This document shows, one piece after another, positions 1 to 8,427 of a stretch of 64,000 nucleotides of DNA. Position 1 is the stretch's first letter; each line of letters begins with the position of its first letter. Below the pieces are notes generated by a model. The model was not told where the DNA came from. It searched no databases and saw only the letters and a program-made list of their open reading frames with translations. The translations under genes and the position numbers were made by a program. Source of the stretch: Mycobacterium pinniadriaticum (GTDB lineage: Bacteria; Actinomycetota; Actinomycetes; Mycobacteriales; Mycobacteriaceae); contig NZ_JAPJDO010000018.1 of NCBI RefSeq assembly GCF_026242045.1, positions 50,593 to 114,592 on the forward strand. Reading direction: 5' to 3'.

Positions 1-476
1 GGGGTGGGGGTGTAGGTATCGCCGACTCCCATCTCGTCGGCCACTTCTTTCATGACGCGGTCGGCGTCGGTGAACGTCGGGTTCTTGACAACACCGAGCA
101 TCCGCTGCGCCTGGTCATAGTGCGGCATCAGTTCCGCACGCCAGTCGGTGATGGTCTTCCATTGCGGATCGTTGAAGAACGGGTCCGGTGGCACATAGAG
201 GGTGTTCGCGTAGTTCAGTGAGCCGCCGCCGACACCGGCGCCGGCCAGGATCATCACGTTGCGAAGCAGGTGGATCCGCTGGATGCCATAGCAACCCAGC
301 CGCGGCGCCCACAGGAATTCGCGCAGCCGCCACGACGTCTTGGCGAACTCGTGGTCAGCGTATCGGCGACCGGCCTCCAGTACCCCGACTCGGTAGCCCT
401 TTTCGGTCAGCCGCAGCGCGCTGACGCTGCCGCCGAAACCCGAACCGATGATCAGAACGTCAAAATCCGGCTCCAT
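1..476 (-). CDS. choD: Cholesterol oxidase / GMC-type oxidoreductase, N-terminal part
   Basis: Only the first 158 codons lie in the window; the gene runs off the left edge. The protein opens with a strand followed by the FAD dinucleotide-binding glycine motif GSGFGGSV at residues 11-18. It then has the GMC-family segment GAGVGGGSLNYANTLY at about residues 84-99, which contacts FAD. This matches mycobacterial ChoD, annotated as a flavin-dependent 3-hydroxysteroid oxidase. The ATG at 476 is the only good start before the glycine motif. In M. tuberculosis choD (Rv3409c) lies directly beside guaB3, so its separation from guaB3 here by about 10 kb of carotenoid genes marks an insertion. The family call is firm; the exact substrate is not visible. 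Confidence 0.88.
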   Translation of the reverse strand, partial: MEPDFDVLIIGSGFGGSVSALRLTEKGYRVGVLEAGRRYADHEFAKTSWRLREFLWAPRLGCYGIQRIHLLRNVMILAGAGVGGGSLNYANTLYVPPDPFFNDPQWKTITDWRAELMPHYDQAQRMLGVVKNPTFTDADRVMKEVADEMGVGDTYTPT

Positions 477-566
477 CGAACCAGTATGAACTTACCGACG
501 GGTAACAAGCTAGAGCCGATCATCTAAACCTCGCCCAATCCCTGGTCCATCCGCCGAAACGGATCC

Positions 567-683
567 CTACGCCGCGACCGCGAAGGCGACGATGCTGTGC
601 TCGCTGGCACGAAACGACCTATCAAAGTCCCCACCGCAGGTGATGAGAGCCAACTGCGAAGTCGGCGCGTTGTCCCACCGGAG
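567..683 (-). pseudogene. Remnant of a class E/F sortase (C-terminal end)
   Basis: Read on the minus strand, this stretch encodes PTSQLALITCGGDFDRS followed by about 20 more residues and a TAG stop at 567-569. The pattern leucine-isoleucine-threonine-cysteine-glycine-glycine-x-phenylalanine-aspartate is the active-site region of actinobacterial class E/F sortases, where the cysteine is the nucleophile of peptide transfer. An in-frame TGA precedes the segment, so the catalytic histidine half of a normal sortase of about 200 residues is absent from this frame. I read it as the decayed end of a sortase gene. The match rests on one short motif, so the identification is moderate. Confidence 0.5.
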
Positions 684-772
684 TCACCCCACCACCAGCA
701 CATGCGCTGGGCAGGACTCCCCCAGGCGTGACCTGGACACACCGATCGAGCATCTGCATCACCAGCGACGTC

Positions 773-842
773 GGCTGCAACGGCGGCGTCCCCAACCCCG
801 GCGGCAACGGCGGCTGCAACGGCGGCGTGGCCAACCCCGGCG
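773..842. repeat. 39-base tandem direct repeat, about 1.8 copies
   Basis: GGCTGCAACGGCGGCGT begins at 773 and again at 812, and each copy continues with a CCAACCCCGGCG tail. The period is 39 bases, or 13 codons. In one minus-strand frame the repeat gives a 13-residue proline-rich unit (PGLxTPPLQP). It lies next to the sortase remnant and may be a leftover of a proline-rich stalk; that link is inference. Confidence 0.7.
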
Positions 843-961
843 CCCGACCTTGGTCATCGAGCGAAGCCCGGCCCAGACCGGACGAAGCGAGCCGAACGCG
901 TGACTGCTCGGCGGTTGAGCACGCGAGCCGGCTGATCCACCATCGGGGCTGGCGCGACGGT

Positions 962-1002
962 GATTTATTCACTAAATTAACGATTAATTATGTGAATAAA
1001 TC
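962..1002. promoter_or_regulatory. Large AT-rich inverted repeat upstream of crtE (likely operator)
   Basis: GATTTATTCAC at 962-972 is matched perfectly by GTGAATAAATC at 992-1002 across a 19-base AT-rich spacer. The right half includes TTAATTATGTGAATA at 984-998. A closely related element with the same 19-base spacing is found at 8257-8289 between idi2 and mmpL. The repeat ends about 140 bases before the crtE start in otherwise GC-rich DNA. It is a strong candidate binding site for a carotenoid regulator, possibly the MarR protein encoded at 5335. Confidence 0.7.
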
Positions 1003-1143
1003 GGCTGGCGCTCAGGACACTGGTGCGCCGGCCGTCTCTCGACGAAGGGTTGCGAAGCGGTGCAGCAAGTCCATCGCCAGCCACCGCCGAGCCGCGATCA
1101 CAACGGAGTCGTGGTGGGAACTGGGTGTGAATCTCCACAGATC

Positions 1144-2250
1144 ATGTTGTCCGAGAGCGCATCCCCGAGCAATGCTCACCTGCCGCTGGTGGACCACTTC
1201 GATTCCTGGCGCACCGATTTGCGAGAACGCATCCGCACGCGGGTCACCGAATTCATGGCTGACCGCTGTGCAGACACGCTGGAGGAATGCGGCGTTGATA
1301 CGGCCGGCGAGATGCTCTTGGAGTTCGTGAGCGGTGGCAAGTGCCTGCGATCGACGTTCATGTACCTGGGCTGGCTGTGCGCCGCGCCACCCGACAACTC
1401 TGCGCTGTCAGCATCGGCAAGCTTGGAGTTAGTCCACGCATTCGCTTTGTTGCAAGACGACGTGATGGACGATTCGCCGTCGCGGCGCGGACGTCCTGCG
1501 GCACACGTTCAGCTGGCCGACTGGCATGCCGCGCGCGGCCTGGCCGGATCGTCGCGCCGGTTCGGTGAATCGGCGGCGGTGCTGTTGGGCGATCTGTGCC
1601 TGATCTGGGCCGAGCGCCTGCTGCGGGAAAGTGGTCTGGGCGCCGACCAACTCGACCGCGCATGGCCCCGTTACGACGCCATGCGCACCGAACTCGCTGC
1701 CGGCCAGTTCATGGATCTGGCACTGGACATCCGGAAATCGCCGACACTGGAATCGGTTCTGCGCATGGCACGCATGAAGTCGGGCAACTACACCGTGCGA
1801 CGGCCGTTGGAGATCGGCGCCGCGATGGCCGGCTGCGACACGGCGATGCTCACCCGGATCGGGCAGTACGGTCTTGCAGTTGGCGAGGCATTCCAGCTGC
1901 GCGACGACATCCTGGGGACCTTCGGCTCGCCCGCAGAGACTGGCAAGCCCACGAGTGGAGATCTCCTGGAACGCAAGGCAACCTCAGTCATGGTGGCAGC
2001 GCAACAGATGGCCGGGCCGTCGATACGTGACCAGTTCGACGAGCTGATCAACAGCGAGCACCTCGATGACGCCGACCTGGAGCGCTGGCGGCGCCTCATC
2101 CTCGCGACCGGAGCCGTGCAGCGCATCGAAGGGCTCATCGCGCAACGCGTCCAGAGCGCACAAGAAGCGCTCGACGGCAGTGGGATCGCCGAAACGACCC
2201 GGGCCGCGCTATTGGAGATGGCCAGCATCTGCACGTGCCGTGTCGCATGA
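1144..2250 (+). CDS. crtE: Geranylgeranyl diphosphate synthase
   Basis: The 368-residue protein is a trans-prenyltransferase that condenses isopentenyl diphosphate with allylic diphosphates to make the C20 precursor of carotenoids. The first aspartate-rich motif DDVMD is at residues 105-109, followed by the arginine of RRGRPA. The second motif reads RDDILG at about residues 253-258, the DDxxG variant seen in actinobacterial GGPP synthases. An open frame extends further upstream, but the ATG at 1144 gives the usual family N-terminus. It is the first gene of a plus-strand series with crtI and crtB, which fixes its role in carotenoid synthesis. The inverted repeat at 962-1002 lies in its upstream region. 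Confidence 0.9.
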   Translation: MLSESASPSNAHLPLVDHFDSWRTDLRERIRTRVTEFMADRCADTLEECGVDTAGEMLLEFVSGGKCLRSTFMYLGWLCAAPPDNSALSASASLELVHAFALLQDDVMDDSPSRRGRPAAHVQLADWHAARGLAGSSRRFGESAAVLLGDLCLIWAERLLRESGLGADQLDRAWPRYDAMRTELAAGQFMDLALDIRKSPTLESVLRMARMKSGNYTVRRPLEIGAAMAGCDTAMLTRIGQYGLAVGEAFQLRDDILGTFGSPAETGKPTSGDLLERKATSVMVAAQQMAGPSIRDQFDELINSEHLDDADLERWRRLILATGAVQRIEGLIAQRVQSAQEALDGSGIAETTRAALLEMASICTCRVA

Positions 2251-2269
2251 GCGGCGAGGTGGTGGACTG

Positions 2270-3787
2270 ATGCGCACGGTTGGAGGGCCGACCGATCGGG
2301 TGGTCGTTGTCGGCGCGGGCTTCGCCGGGCTCTCCGCGGCACTTCACCTTGCCGGCCACGGTCGAGACGTCACGGTCGTCGAGCGTGAGCCCTGGCCCGG
2401 CGGACGTGCCGGTCGGCGCGATATCGGCGGATACCTCCTCGACACCGGGCCGACGGTGATCACGATGCCGGAGATCATCGACGAGACGTTCGCCGCAGTC
2501 GGCGAAAGCAGTTCTCAACGAGTGGAACTGATCCCCGTGGACCCGGCTTACCACGCCATGTTCGCCGACGGCTCCAGCATCGACGTCCACTGCGACGCCG
2601 ACCGGATGACGACGGCGGTGCGCGAGTTCGCCGGCCCGCGGGAGGCCGCCGGGTACACCGCGTTGCGGAACTGGCTGGAAACGTTGTACCGGACCGAGTT
2701 CGCGGGGTTCATCGCCGCGAATTTCGACTCCCCGCTGTCGATGCTGACCCCCCAGCTGATGCGGCTGGCGAGCCTCGGCGGCTTCCGCAAATGGGAGACA
2801 ATGGTCAAGCGGCACATCGCCGACCCCCGATTGCGACGAATCTTCACCTTCCAGTCCCTCTACGCCGGAGTCGCTCCGCGAGAGGCGCTCGCGGTATATG
2901 CGGTGATCGCGTATATGGACACCGTTTCCGGGGTCTTCTTCCCCCGGGGTGGTGTTCGAGCACTCCCCGACGCACTCGCCGCCGCGGCGCAGAATGCGGG
3001 GGTTACGTTCCGTTATGAGGTGACGGTCACCGACCTCGAACGCTCCGCGGACCGGGTCACCGCGGTGATCACCGGCGCCGGCGAACGCATCCCCTGTGAC
3101 GCGGTGGTGTTGACCACCGAACTGCCGCACACCTACCGACTGCTGGGCCGCCAACCGACGCGGCCGATACCACTGCGTGCAGCGCCGTCAGCGGTGGTCT
3201 TGCACCTGGGAAGCCGGGCGACCACAACGCGTCCGCCGCACCACACCATTTTGTTCGGCGACGCGTGGGAACAGACCTTCGCCGACATCATCCGTGATGG
3301 CCGACTGATGCGGGACCCGTCACTACTGGTGAGCTGCCCGACAGCCAGCGACAACAGGCTAGCTCCCCGGGACCGTGAACTGCTCTACGTGCTCGCGCCC
3401 GCGCCGAATCTGGCCCGCGGCCGCATCGACTGGGCCAGTGCCGCCGAGCCTTACGCGCAATCCATCCTCGACGCCGTCGCGCAACGGCTGCTCCCGAATC
3501 TGCGCGACGACGTCGAACTGCTGCACCTCGACACTCCCGCCGACTGGGACCGCCAAGGCATGGTGTCCGGGACACCATTCGCGCTCGCGCACACCTTCGC
3601 TCAAACCGGACCGTTTCGGCCGGCCAACCTGGTGCGCGGCATCGACAACGCCGTGCTGGCCGGTTCGTCGACCACCCCAGGTGTGGGCGTACCGACCACT
3701 CTGATCTCCGGGCGACTTGCCGCGGACCGCATCACCGGCGCCCCCGCCCGGCCATCGACCACAATCGACCTGAAGGCCCGGCCCTGA
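2270..3787 (+). CDS. crtI: Phytoene desaturase
   Basis: This 505-residue CrtI-type flavoprotein introduces double bonds into phytoene, most likely giving lycopene. It has the N-terminal FAD motif GAGFAGLSAA at residues 15-24 with ERExWPGGRAG downstream, and the C-terminal CrtI signature NAVLAGSSTTPGVGVPTTLI with GRLAADRI. The ATG at 2270 follows a GCGAGGTGG ribosome site and lies 19 bases after the crtE stop. The open frame extends upstream inside crtE, but that extension has no family resemblance. The stop overlaps the crtB start by one base (TGATG), so translation of the two is probably coupled. The number of desaturation steps cannot be read from sequence. Confidence 0.92.
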   Translation: MRTVGGPTDRVVVVGAGFAGLSAALHLAGHGRDVTVVEREPWPGGRAGRRDIGGYLLDTGPTVITMPEIIDETFAAVGESSSQRVELIPVDPAYHAMFADGSSIDVHCDADRMTTAVREFAGPREAAGYTALRNWLETLYRTEFAGFIAANFDSPLSMLTPQLMRLASLGGFRKWETMVKRHIADPRLRRIFTFQSLYAGVAPREALAVYAVIAYMDTVSGVFFPRGGVRALPDALAAAAQNAGVTFRYEVTVTDLERSADRVTAVITGAGERIPCDAVVLTTELPHTYRLLGRQPTRPIPLRAAPSAVVLHLGSRATTTRPPHHTILFGDAWEQTFADIIRDGRLMRDPSLLVSCPTASDNRLAPRDRELLYVLAPAPNLARGRIDWASAAEPYAQSILDAVAQRLLPNLRDDVELLHLDTPADWDRQGMVSGTPFALAHTFAQTGPFRPANLVRGIDNAVLAGSSTTPGVGVPTTLISGRLAADRITGAPARPSTTIDLKARP

Positions 3788-4731
3788 TGATCAACACCGA
3801 ATTGGCGGCCGCCGGTATCGACGACCCTGCGCTGCGTGCGGCATACCGTCGCTGCCGACGCATCGCGGCCAAGAACGGGCGAACGTATTTTCTGGCCACC
3901 CGCCTGTTGGCTCCGGATCAACGCCCAGCCGTGCACGCGCTGTATGCCTTCGCTCGCTACGCGGACGACATCCTCGATGAGTTCAACCCTGCCCTTGACG
4001 CCGCGGAAAGAGGTGTGCGCCTACAACGCCTGTCCGATCAATTCTTCAGCCGCAGAGGCCGTCTCGACGAGCCGGTTCTGACGGCGGTGGACCACACCGT
4101 GGCGCGCTACCGGATCTCCCGTGAGCTCTTCGAGGATTTCCTGACCTCCATGCGGATGGACCTCACCATCACCGACTATCCCGACCGTGCCGCACTCGAC
4201 CGCTACATGCATGGCTCGGCGGAAGTGATCGGGCTGCAGATGCTTCCGGTTCTGGGAACCGTTGGCGATCCGCGCGAGGCGGAGCCGTACGCGGCCGCAC
4301 TCGGCCAAGCCTTCCAGCTGACCAACTTTCTGCGAGACATCGATGAAGATCTCGTGCGCAACCGCGTATACCTACCCGCCGACGAACTCGCGGCATACGG
4401 CGTGGACCGAGAGCTGTTGCAGTGGTGCCACAATCACCGCCGCACCGACCCCCGCGTGCGAGACGCCTTGGCCGTGCAGCACGAAATAACCAGGGCAATA
4501 TATCGGTTTGCCGCTGCGGGGATCACGGCTCTGGCCCCGCGCTCCCGCCCGTGTGTGACGACCGCAATGACGCTCTACTCGGAGATTCTGGATCGCATCG
4601 AAGAATCCGACTTCGCGGTCTTCGGCCATCGGGCCACCGTCGGGATGACGCGACGATTGCAGGTCGCGGGGCCTGCAATGGTGCGATCATGGCGGGCACG
4701 CAGGACCGCCGGTGTGGGTCACGCTCGCTAA
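3787..4731 (+). CDS. crtB: Phytoene synthase
   Basis: This 314-residue squalene/phytoene synthase joins two geranylgeranyl diphosphates head-to-head to make phytoene, the committed step to carotenoids. Both metal-binding aspartate motifs are present: DDILDE at residues 60-65 and RDIDED at about 183-188, inside the family pattern QLTNFLRDIDEDL with RVYLP following. Length and motif order are normal for the family. The start overlaps the crtI stop by one base. No lycopene cyclase follows: the next 124 bases are non-coding and the next gene encodes an unrelated membrane protein. Confidence 0.93.
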   Translation: MINTELAAAGIDDPALRAAYRRCRRIAAKNGRTYFLATRLLAPDQRPAVHALYAFARYADDILDEFNPALDAAERGVRLQRLSDQFFSRRGRLDEPVLTAVDHTVARYRISRELFEDFLTSMRMDLTITDYPDRAALDRYMHGSAEVIGLQMLPVLGTVGDPREAEPYAAALGQAFQLTNFLRDIDEDLVRNRVYLPADELAAYGVDRELLQWCHNHRRTDPRVRDALAVQHEITRAIYRFAAAGITALAPRSRPCVTTAMTLYSEILDRIEESDFAVFGHRATVGMTRRLQVAGPAMVRSWRARRTAGVGHAR

Positions 4732-4744
4732 CACTGCGGCGAGC
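4723..4744 (+). terminator. Small hairpin at the end of crtB
   Basis: GCTCGC at 4723-4728 pairs with GCGAGC at 4739-4744 around the crtB stop codon. There is no T-tract, so termination is uncertain. It may only be a weak attenuator before the DUF2784 gene. Confidence 0.25.
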
Positions 4745-4855
4745 CCCTGACACGAACGGCATTGTGACCACATGCCTCGACCCCACGGCATGGCAGCCGG
4801 ATCGACTCGCCGATACCCGCTGCACGAGCGACGAGCGAGATAGCCTGGTGCTGTC

Positions 4856-5254
4856 ATGAAGAAAGTCCATTTCGCCACGGTCATCGCCGCTGTCGTCGCA
4901 CATTTCGGCTACCTGATCTACCTGCCCAGCGGTGGATTCATGGCGCTGCGCTGGCGCTGGACATTCTGGTTGCATCTACCGGCCGTGTGTTGGGGTATCG
5001 GCGTGGTGGCCACGGATCTCCCCTGCCCCTTGACGATGCTCGAACAGCGGGCACGGAAACTGGCCGGGATGGACCGCCTGCCAGAGACCGGATTCGTCGG
5101 TCACTACGTCGCCGGCGTTCTGGTCCCGGCCGACCGGACGAGGGTCGCCCAATCGCTGGCGTTCCTGGCAGCTGCCGTGTCATGGGTGATGCTGGCCGTT
5201 CAACGCAGTCGCTCAGGGCACGGCCCAGCTGCCGGCAGGCGAACGGATCGGTGA
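4856..5254 (+). CDS. DUF2784 family membrane protein
   Basis: This is a 132-residue integral membrane protein with hydrophobic segments at about residues 5-28 and 35-53 and a third near 95-112. It carries the DUF2784 hallmark of a membrane helix followed by CPLTMLEQRAR, here HLPAVCWGIGVVATDLPCPLT. DUF2784 has no established biochemical role that I know of. It sits between crtB and the marR gene on the same strand, with gaps of 124 and 80 bases, so it may be co-expressed with the pigment genes. A role in carotenoid placement in the membrane is only a guess. Confidence 0.75.
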   Translation: MKKVHFATVIAAVVAHFGYLIYLPSGGFMALRWRWTFWLHLPAVCWGIGVVATDLPCPLTMLEQRARKLAGMDRLPETGFVGHYVAGVLVPADRTRVAQSLAFLAAAVSWVMLAVQRSRSGHGPAAGRRTDR

Positions 5255-5334
5255 CATTCGCGCCGCGTGCGCCTGTTGCGGACATTCTGTCCGCGACACC
5301 GTACCCTTGAAACCCTGATGAAGGATGCGGGTAG

Positions 5335-5922
5335 GTGAGCGGCAAGCGCCGCGCAGTTGAACCACAACCCGGCCGAGCAGAGTTGGAACGGCAGTTGTCC
5401 GCCGACGTCCGAGCAATGACCGCCCGGTCCGACCGCGTCGGCCGGTACTTCGCTCGTGCGAATGACGTCAGCAACAGCGACTTTCACGCGCTGCTGCACA
5501 TCATGGTGGCCGAGACCGCGGGGACGCCCCTGACCCCGGCACAGCTTCGGCAGCGGATGAACCTCTCACCGCCGGCAATCACCTACCTCGTCGACCGGAT
5601 GATCGAGTCGGGCCACATTCGACGTGAACCCGACCCCGCGGACCGGCGCAAGTGGCTACTGCGCTACGAGGAGCGCGGAATGGCCTTGGCCCATGACTTC
5701 TTCAGACCCCTCGGCTCCCGGTTCAGCGCGGCGCTCGCCGATCTCGACGACAGCGATCTGATGGCCGCTCACCGGGTTTTCACAGCAATGATCGCCGCGA
5801 TGACGGTATTCGAGGACGAACTCCCTGAAGACGGCGCCCACGCATCACCCGGTGTCGGGCGAAGCACCGGGGCGGCGCGACGAGCGCGGGGAGCAACCCG
5901 AACCGCCGCTCGCACCGAGTGA
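5335..5922 (+). CDS. MarR family transcriptional regulator
   Basis: The 195-residue protein has the MarR winged-helix layout: an N-terminal dimerisation helix, then the recognition region LTPAQLRQRMNLSPPAITYLVDRMIESGHI at about residues 64-93. The wing REPDPADRRKWLLR follows. The start is a GTG at 5335 after a GGGTAG ribosome site. The alanine/arginine-rich C-terminal tail of about 35 residues is unusual, and its last 78 bases overlap the convergent glycosyltransferase gene. MarR-type CrtR repressors are known to control carotenoid genes in corynebacteria. By position this gene is the best local candidate for a carotenoid regulator acting at the shared inverted repeats, but that is inference. 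Confidence 0.85.
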   Translation: MSGKRRAVEPQPGRAELERQLSADVRAMTARSDRVGRYFARANDVSNSDFHALLHIMVAETAGTPLTPAQLRQRMNLSPPAITYLVDRMIESGHIRREPDPADRRKWLLRYEERGMALAHDFFRPLGSRFSAALADLDDSDLMAAHRVFTAMIAAMTVFEDELPEDGAHASPGVGRSTGAARRARGATRTAARTE

Positions 5923-7143
5923 GAGCACTCGCTGTTCGATCAGATCCGCGCCCCGCTGCACACCCCCGGTCGCCGCGAAGCCGTTGGCCACGCGTCGCGC
6001 ACCATCGACCATCGTCGTCGCGCGCAGCACAGCGCCGCGCAGTCGGCTCGGGGTAAGCCTATTCGGAGGCAGACGCGTGCCGCAGCAGGCCACTTGCACC
6101 CTGCGCGCGACTTCGGCTTGATCGCGGGCGAACGGTACGACGCAGACCGGCACGCCTCGGTCGAGCGCCTTGACCGTCGTTCCCATCCCGCCGTGCGTGA
6201 CCACACAGACCGCACGCTCCAGCACCACGTCATGTGGCACAAAACGGCATACCGTCGAATTTGGCGTGCGCGGCAGGCCTGCGGGTATCCCTGCCGGGAA
6301 GGAAGCGACCACGTGGACCGGCTGATCGGCCAGCGCCCGCAGCGCAACATGTCCAAGCTTTGCGTCGCCCTGGGCGATCGAGGAAGTGCCGACCAGAACG
6401 ATCGGCCGGTCGACGGCGGCGAGCCACTGTGGGACGGGCTTGGGATCCTGCCGGAAGACGCAGGCGCCGATGAAGTGCACCTTCTCTCGCCAATCGGGGT
6501 GCGGATACTCGAAGGGCTCGCCGCCCACCGCCAACAGCAGTGGGGCTCTGCGCATCAGTGCGTCCACGGAGTCGACCGGGGGCGCAGCCAGGGCCGCTCT
6601 CAGCGCGTTGAGTCGCGGAAGTATCGGGCGATCGAAGAGATACCTGACGATCGGGCGCATTGCCGTGTCACGAATGCGGCCGACAATGCCGGGACGCGGT
6701 CGCAGGCCCGGCCCGAAAGGTGGCGCATACCGCGAGCTCAGGTAGGGCGTGAACGGTGAAAACACCGCCCAGGGAACACCTCCCACCTCAGCCGCTGAGA
6801 TCGCACCCCAGCAGTTCGCATCAACGATGACCACGTCGGGGCGCACTTGCTCGACCGCGCCACGATAGTCCTCGACCTCGATGACCGCCCGGCGGCACAG
6901 AACATCCGTCGACCTTTTGAGTACTCCCACGGCGTTGCGCGCCAACCAATCTTGCCCGTCAATGGCCTCGATGCGGGTATCCACCGCCTCGGCGTGTAGA
7001 CCCGCCGCGCGCATCGTGTCGATCTGATCGGCCATTGTGCGCAGATGAACCTGATGACCCCGCCGCGCCAGTTCGACCAAGAGTGCCGCCAGTGGGTAAA
7101 CATGTCCCAGAGCCGGCGAGCCGTAGGCCAAGATCACACCCAT
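5845..7143 (-). CDS. GT1 family glycosyltransferase (UGT/MGT-like)
   Basis: This 432-residue GT-B-fold enzyme most likely transfers a sugar from a nucleotide donor to a lipophilic acceptor. The N-terminus MGVILAYGSPALGHVYPLAALL is the family start with its glycine-histidine-x-x-proline acceptor loop. The C-terminal donor-binding signature THGGMGTTVKALDRGVP begins near residue 316 and is followed by PFARDQ. The ATG at 7143 lies 8 bases after the idi2 stop, so the two are cotranscribed. Placement beside crt genes suggests it glycosylates a carotenoid or related polyprenyl compound, like CrtX in other bacteria. The acceptor is not established. Its 3' end overlaps marR by 78 bases. Confidence 0.82.
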   Translation of the reverse strand: MGVILAYGSPALGHVYPLAALLVELARRGHQVHLRTMADQIDTMRAAGLHAEAVDTRIEAIDGQDWLARNAVGVLKRSTDVLCRRAVIEVEDYRGAVEQVRPDVVIVDANCWGAISAAEVGGVPWAVFSPFTPYLSSRYAPPFGPGLRPRPGIVGRIRDTAMRPIVRYLFDRPILPRLNALRAALAAPPVDSVDALMRRAPLLLAVGGEPFEYPHPDWREKVHFIGACVFRQDPKPVPQWLAAVDRPIVLVGTSSIAQGDAKLGHVALRALADQPVHVVASFPAGIPAGLPRTPNSTVCRFVPHDVVLERAVCVVTHGGMGTTVKALDRGVPVCVVPFARDQAEVARRVQVACCGTRLPPNRLTPSRLRGAVLRATTMVDGARRVANGFAATGGVQRGADLIEQRVLSLGASGGSGCSPRSSRRPGASPDTG

Positions 7144-7151
7144 CGCAGCGA

Positions 7152-8186
7152 CTATTCGACGGGAACCAGGCCAAGGCCGCGCAACGCGGCCAGATTTGTT
7201 GCGCCACAACCATGCAGACAAATGCGAAGCTCATCGATGAAACGCTGCAGCCACTCCACCACAGCTGCAGCGGAATCGATTGCGGCAGGCAGGAGCGGAC
7301 GGGCAACCGCCACCACGTCGGCACCCATCGCGAGGGCTTTGGCCGCATCGGAGCCGGTCCGAATTCCGCCGGAGGCCACCAGCGGAATTCGCGGCAGCGC
7401 CGCACGCACCTCCACGAGTGCTTGGGCGGTGGGAATCCCCCAGTCGGCCAGATCCGGATGGCGCAGTTCGCCGTAGCGGACCAATTGCTCGACCCGCGAC
7501 CAGGACGTACCACCCGCCCCCGCCACGTCGATCGCCGCAACCGGCGGCTCGCCCGTCGGCCGCAGCAATTCGGACACCGCGCTCGCGCCGATCCCGTGAC
7601 CCACTTCTTTGAGCAGGACCGGATAGCCGAGGAGCGGAACCACCTCATGCAGTCGCTCGAGCGAGCCGGCACAGTCGGTGTCGCCGTTTCTCTGCATCGC
7701 TTCCTGCAGTGGATTCGTGTGCACCGCAAGGACGTCCGCACCGACCCTGGCAAGCGCGGAAACGATCTCTGGCACCGCCTCTCTGGTCAGCTGCGCGAGC
7801 CCGATGTTGCCGACCAACAGCACGTCGGGCGCGACATCACGCACGGCGAAGCTCGCTGCAGCTCTCTCACCCAGTGCATTGCTGAACATCACTCGTTGTG
7901 AGCCGAGCATCATCCCGACGCCGAGTCGCTGCGCAGCGGTGGCCAGATTCCGATTGATGGCCGCCGAGAGTTCGGCTCCGCCTGTCATGGCGCCCACCAG
8001 CACCGGCGCACGCAATCGGGCGCCGAGAAACTCGGTAGTCAGATCGATATCGTCCAAGCGGGTCTGGGTGAGCGCGTTGTAGGGGAGCCGGTAACGTTCC
8101 AGACCCGTAGTCACGCCCTGGTGATCGACGTCGCCATTCAGGCACACCTCGATATGCCGCCGTTTGCGGTGTTCGAGCAACGCCAT
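7152..8186 (-). CDS. fni: Type 2 isopentenyl-diphosphate delta-isomerase
   Basis: This 344-residue FMN-dependent enzyme interconverts isopentenyl and dimethylallyl diphosphates and so feeds CrtE. Type 2 features are the RKRRHIEVCL start, the FMN loop VGAMTGG near residue 60, and a C-terminal flavin phosphate site SGGIRTGSDAAKALAMGAD. I chose the ATG at 8186, which has AAGGTGG eight bases upstream; a GTG four codons earlier is possible but has no spacing for a ribosome site. It heads a two-gene minus-strand unit with the glycosyltransferase. The region upstream carries an inverted repeat that matches the one before crtE. Confidence 0.92.
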   Translation of the reverse strand: MALLEHRKRRHIEVCLNGDVDHQGVTTGLERYRLPYNALTQTRLDDIDLTTEFLGARLRAPVLVGAMTGGAELSAAINRNLATAAQRLGVGMMLGSQRVMFSNALGERAAASFAVRDVAPDVLLVGNIGLAQLTREAVPEIVSALARVGADVLAVHTNPLQEAMQRNGDTDCAGSLERLHEVVPLLGYPVLLKEVGHGIGASAVSELLRPTGEPPVAAIDVAGAGGTSWSRVEQLVRYGELRHPDLADWGIPTAQALVEVRAALPRIPLVASGGIRTGSDAAKALAMGADVVAVARPLLPAAIDSAAAVVEWLQRFIDELRICLHGCGATNLAALRGLGLVPVE

Positions 8187-8256
8187 GTCACTGACCACCT
8201 TCTCATCGCGCGCAACAGCCCTTGCTGGGTGCCAGCGTACCCCTGCAACACCTTTT

Positions 8257-8289
8257 CATTCAGGCATTGAATAGTTAAGCAAGTGAATA
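8257..8289. promoter_or_regulatory. Inverted repeat between idi2 and mmpL, sister of the crtE element
   Basis: CATTCAG at 8257-8263 and GTGAATA at 8283-8289 form an imperfect inverted repeat with a 19-base spacer, the same spacing as TATTCAC/GTGAATA at 966-998. The right half TTAAGCAAGTGAATA (8275-8289) aligns with TTAATTATGTGAATA before crtE, sharing TTAA and GTGAATA at the same distance. A second small palindrome, ATTCA-N5-TGAAT, lies at 8258-8272. The position between divergent genes lets one regulator control both directions. Confidence 0.6.
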
Positions 8290-8427
8290 TACCTTGGGTA
8301 ACAGATTGGCCGACAGGCGGATTGGCACTAGAAGGACCCGGGATTGTCGATGTTGTTGCGATGGGACTCAGTTGAGCACTCCCGGCCGCCGGCCCCAGGG
8401 CTGAATTCCGGGCCGCGAGGACGATAG

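Larger units (their letters stand above)
477..1143. other. Intergenic region between choD and crtE
   Basis: These 667 bases hold no intact gene that I can support. They contain a sortase C-terminal remnant on the minus strand, a 39-base tandem repeat, and an AT-rich inverted repeat just upstream of crtE, each listed separately. Several open frames cross the stretch, but none has family resemblance or a convincing ribosome binding site. Confidence 0.6.

Noticed and set aside
622..972. Minus-strand ORF of 116 codons across the choD-crtE gap
   Set aside because: It contains the proline-rich repeat but no family resemblance, and it is in a different frame from the sortase remnant.
2135..3154. 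Long minus-strand ORF of 339 codons opposite crtI
   Set aside because: It is a GC-rich shadow frame of crtI; composition is Arg/Gly/His-rich with no domain.
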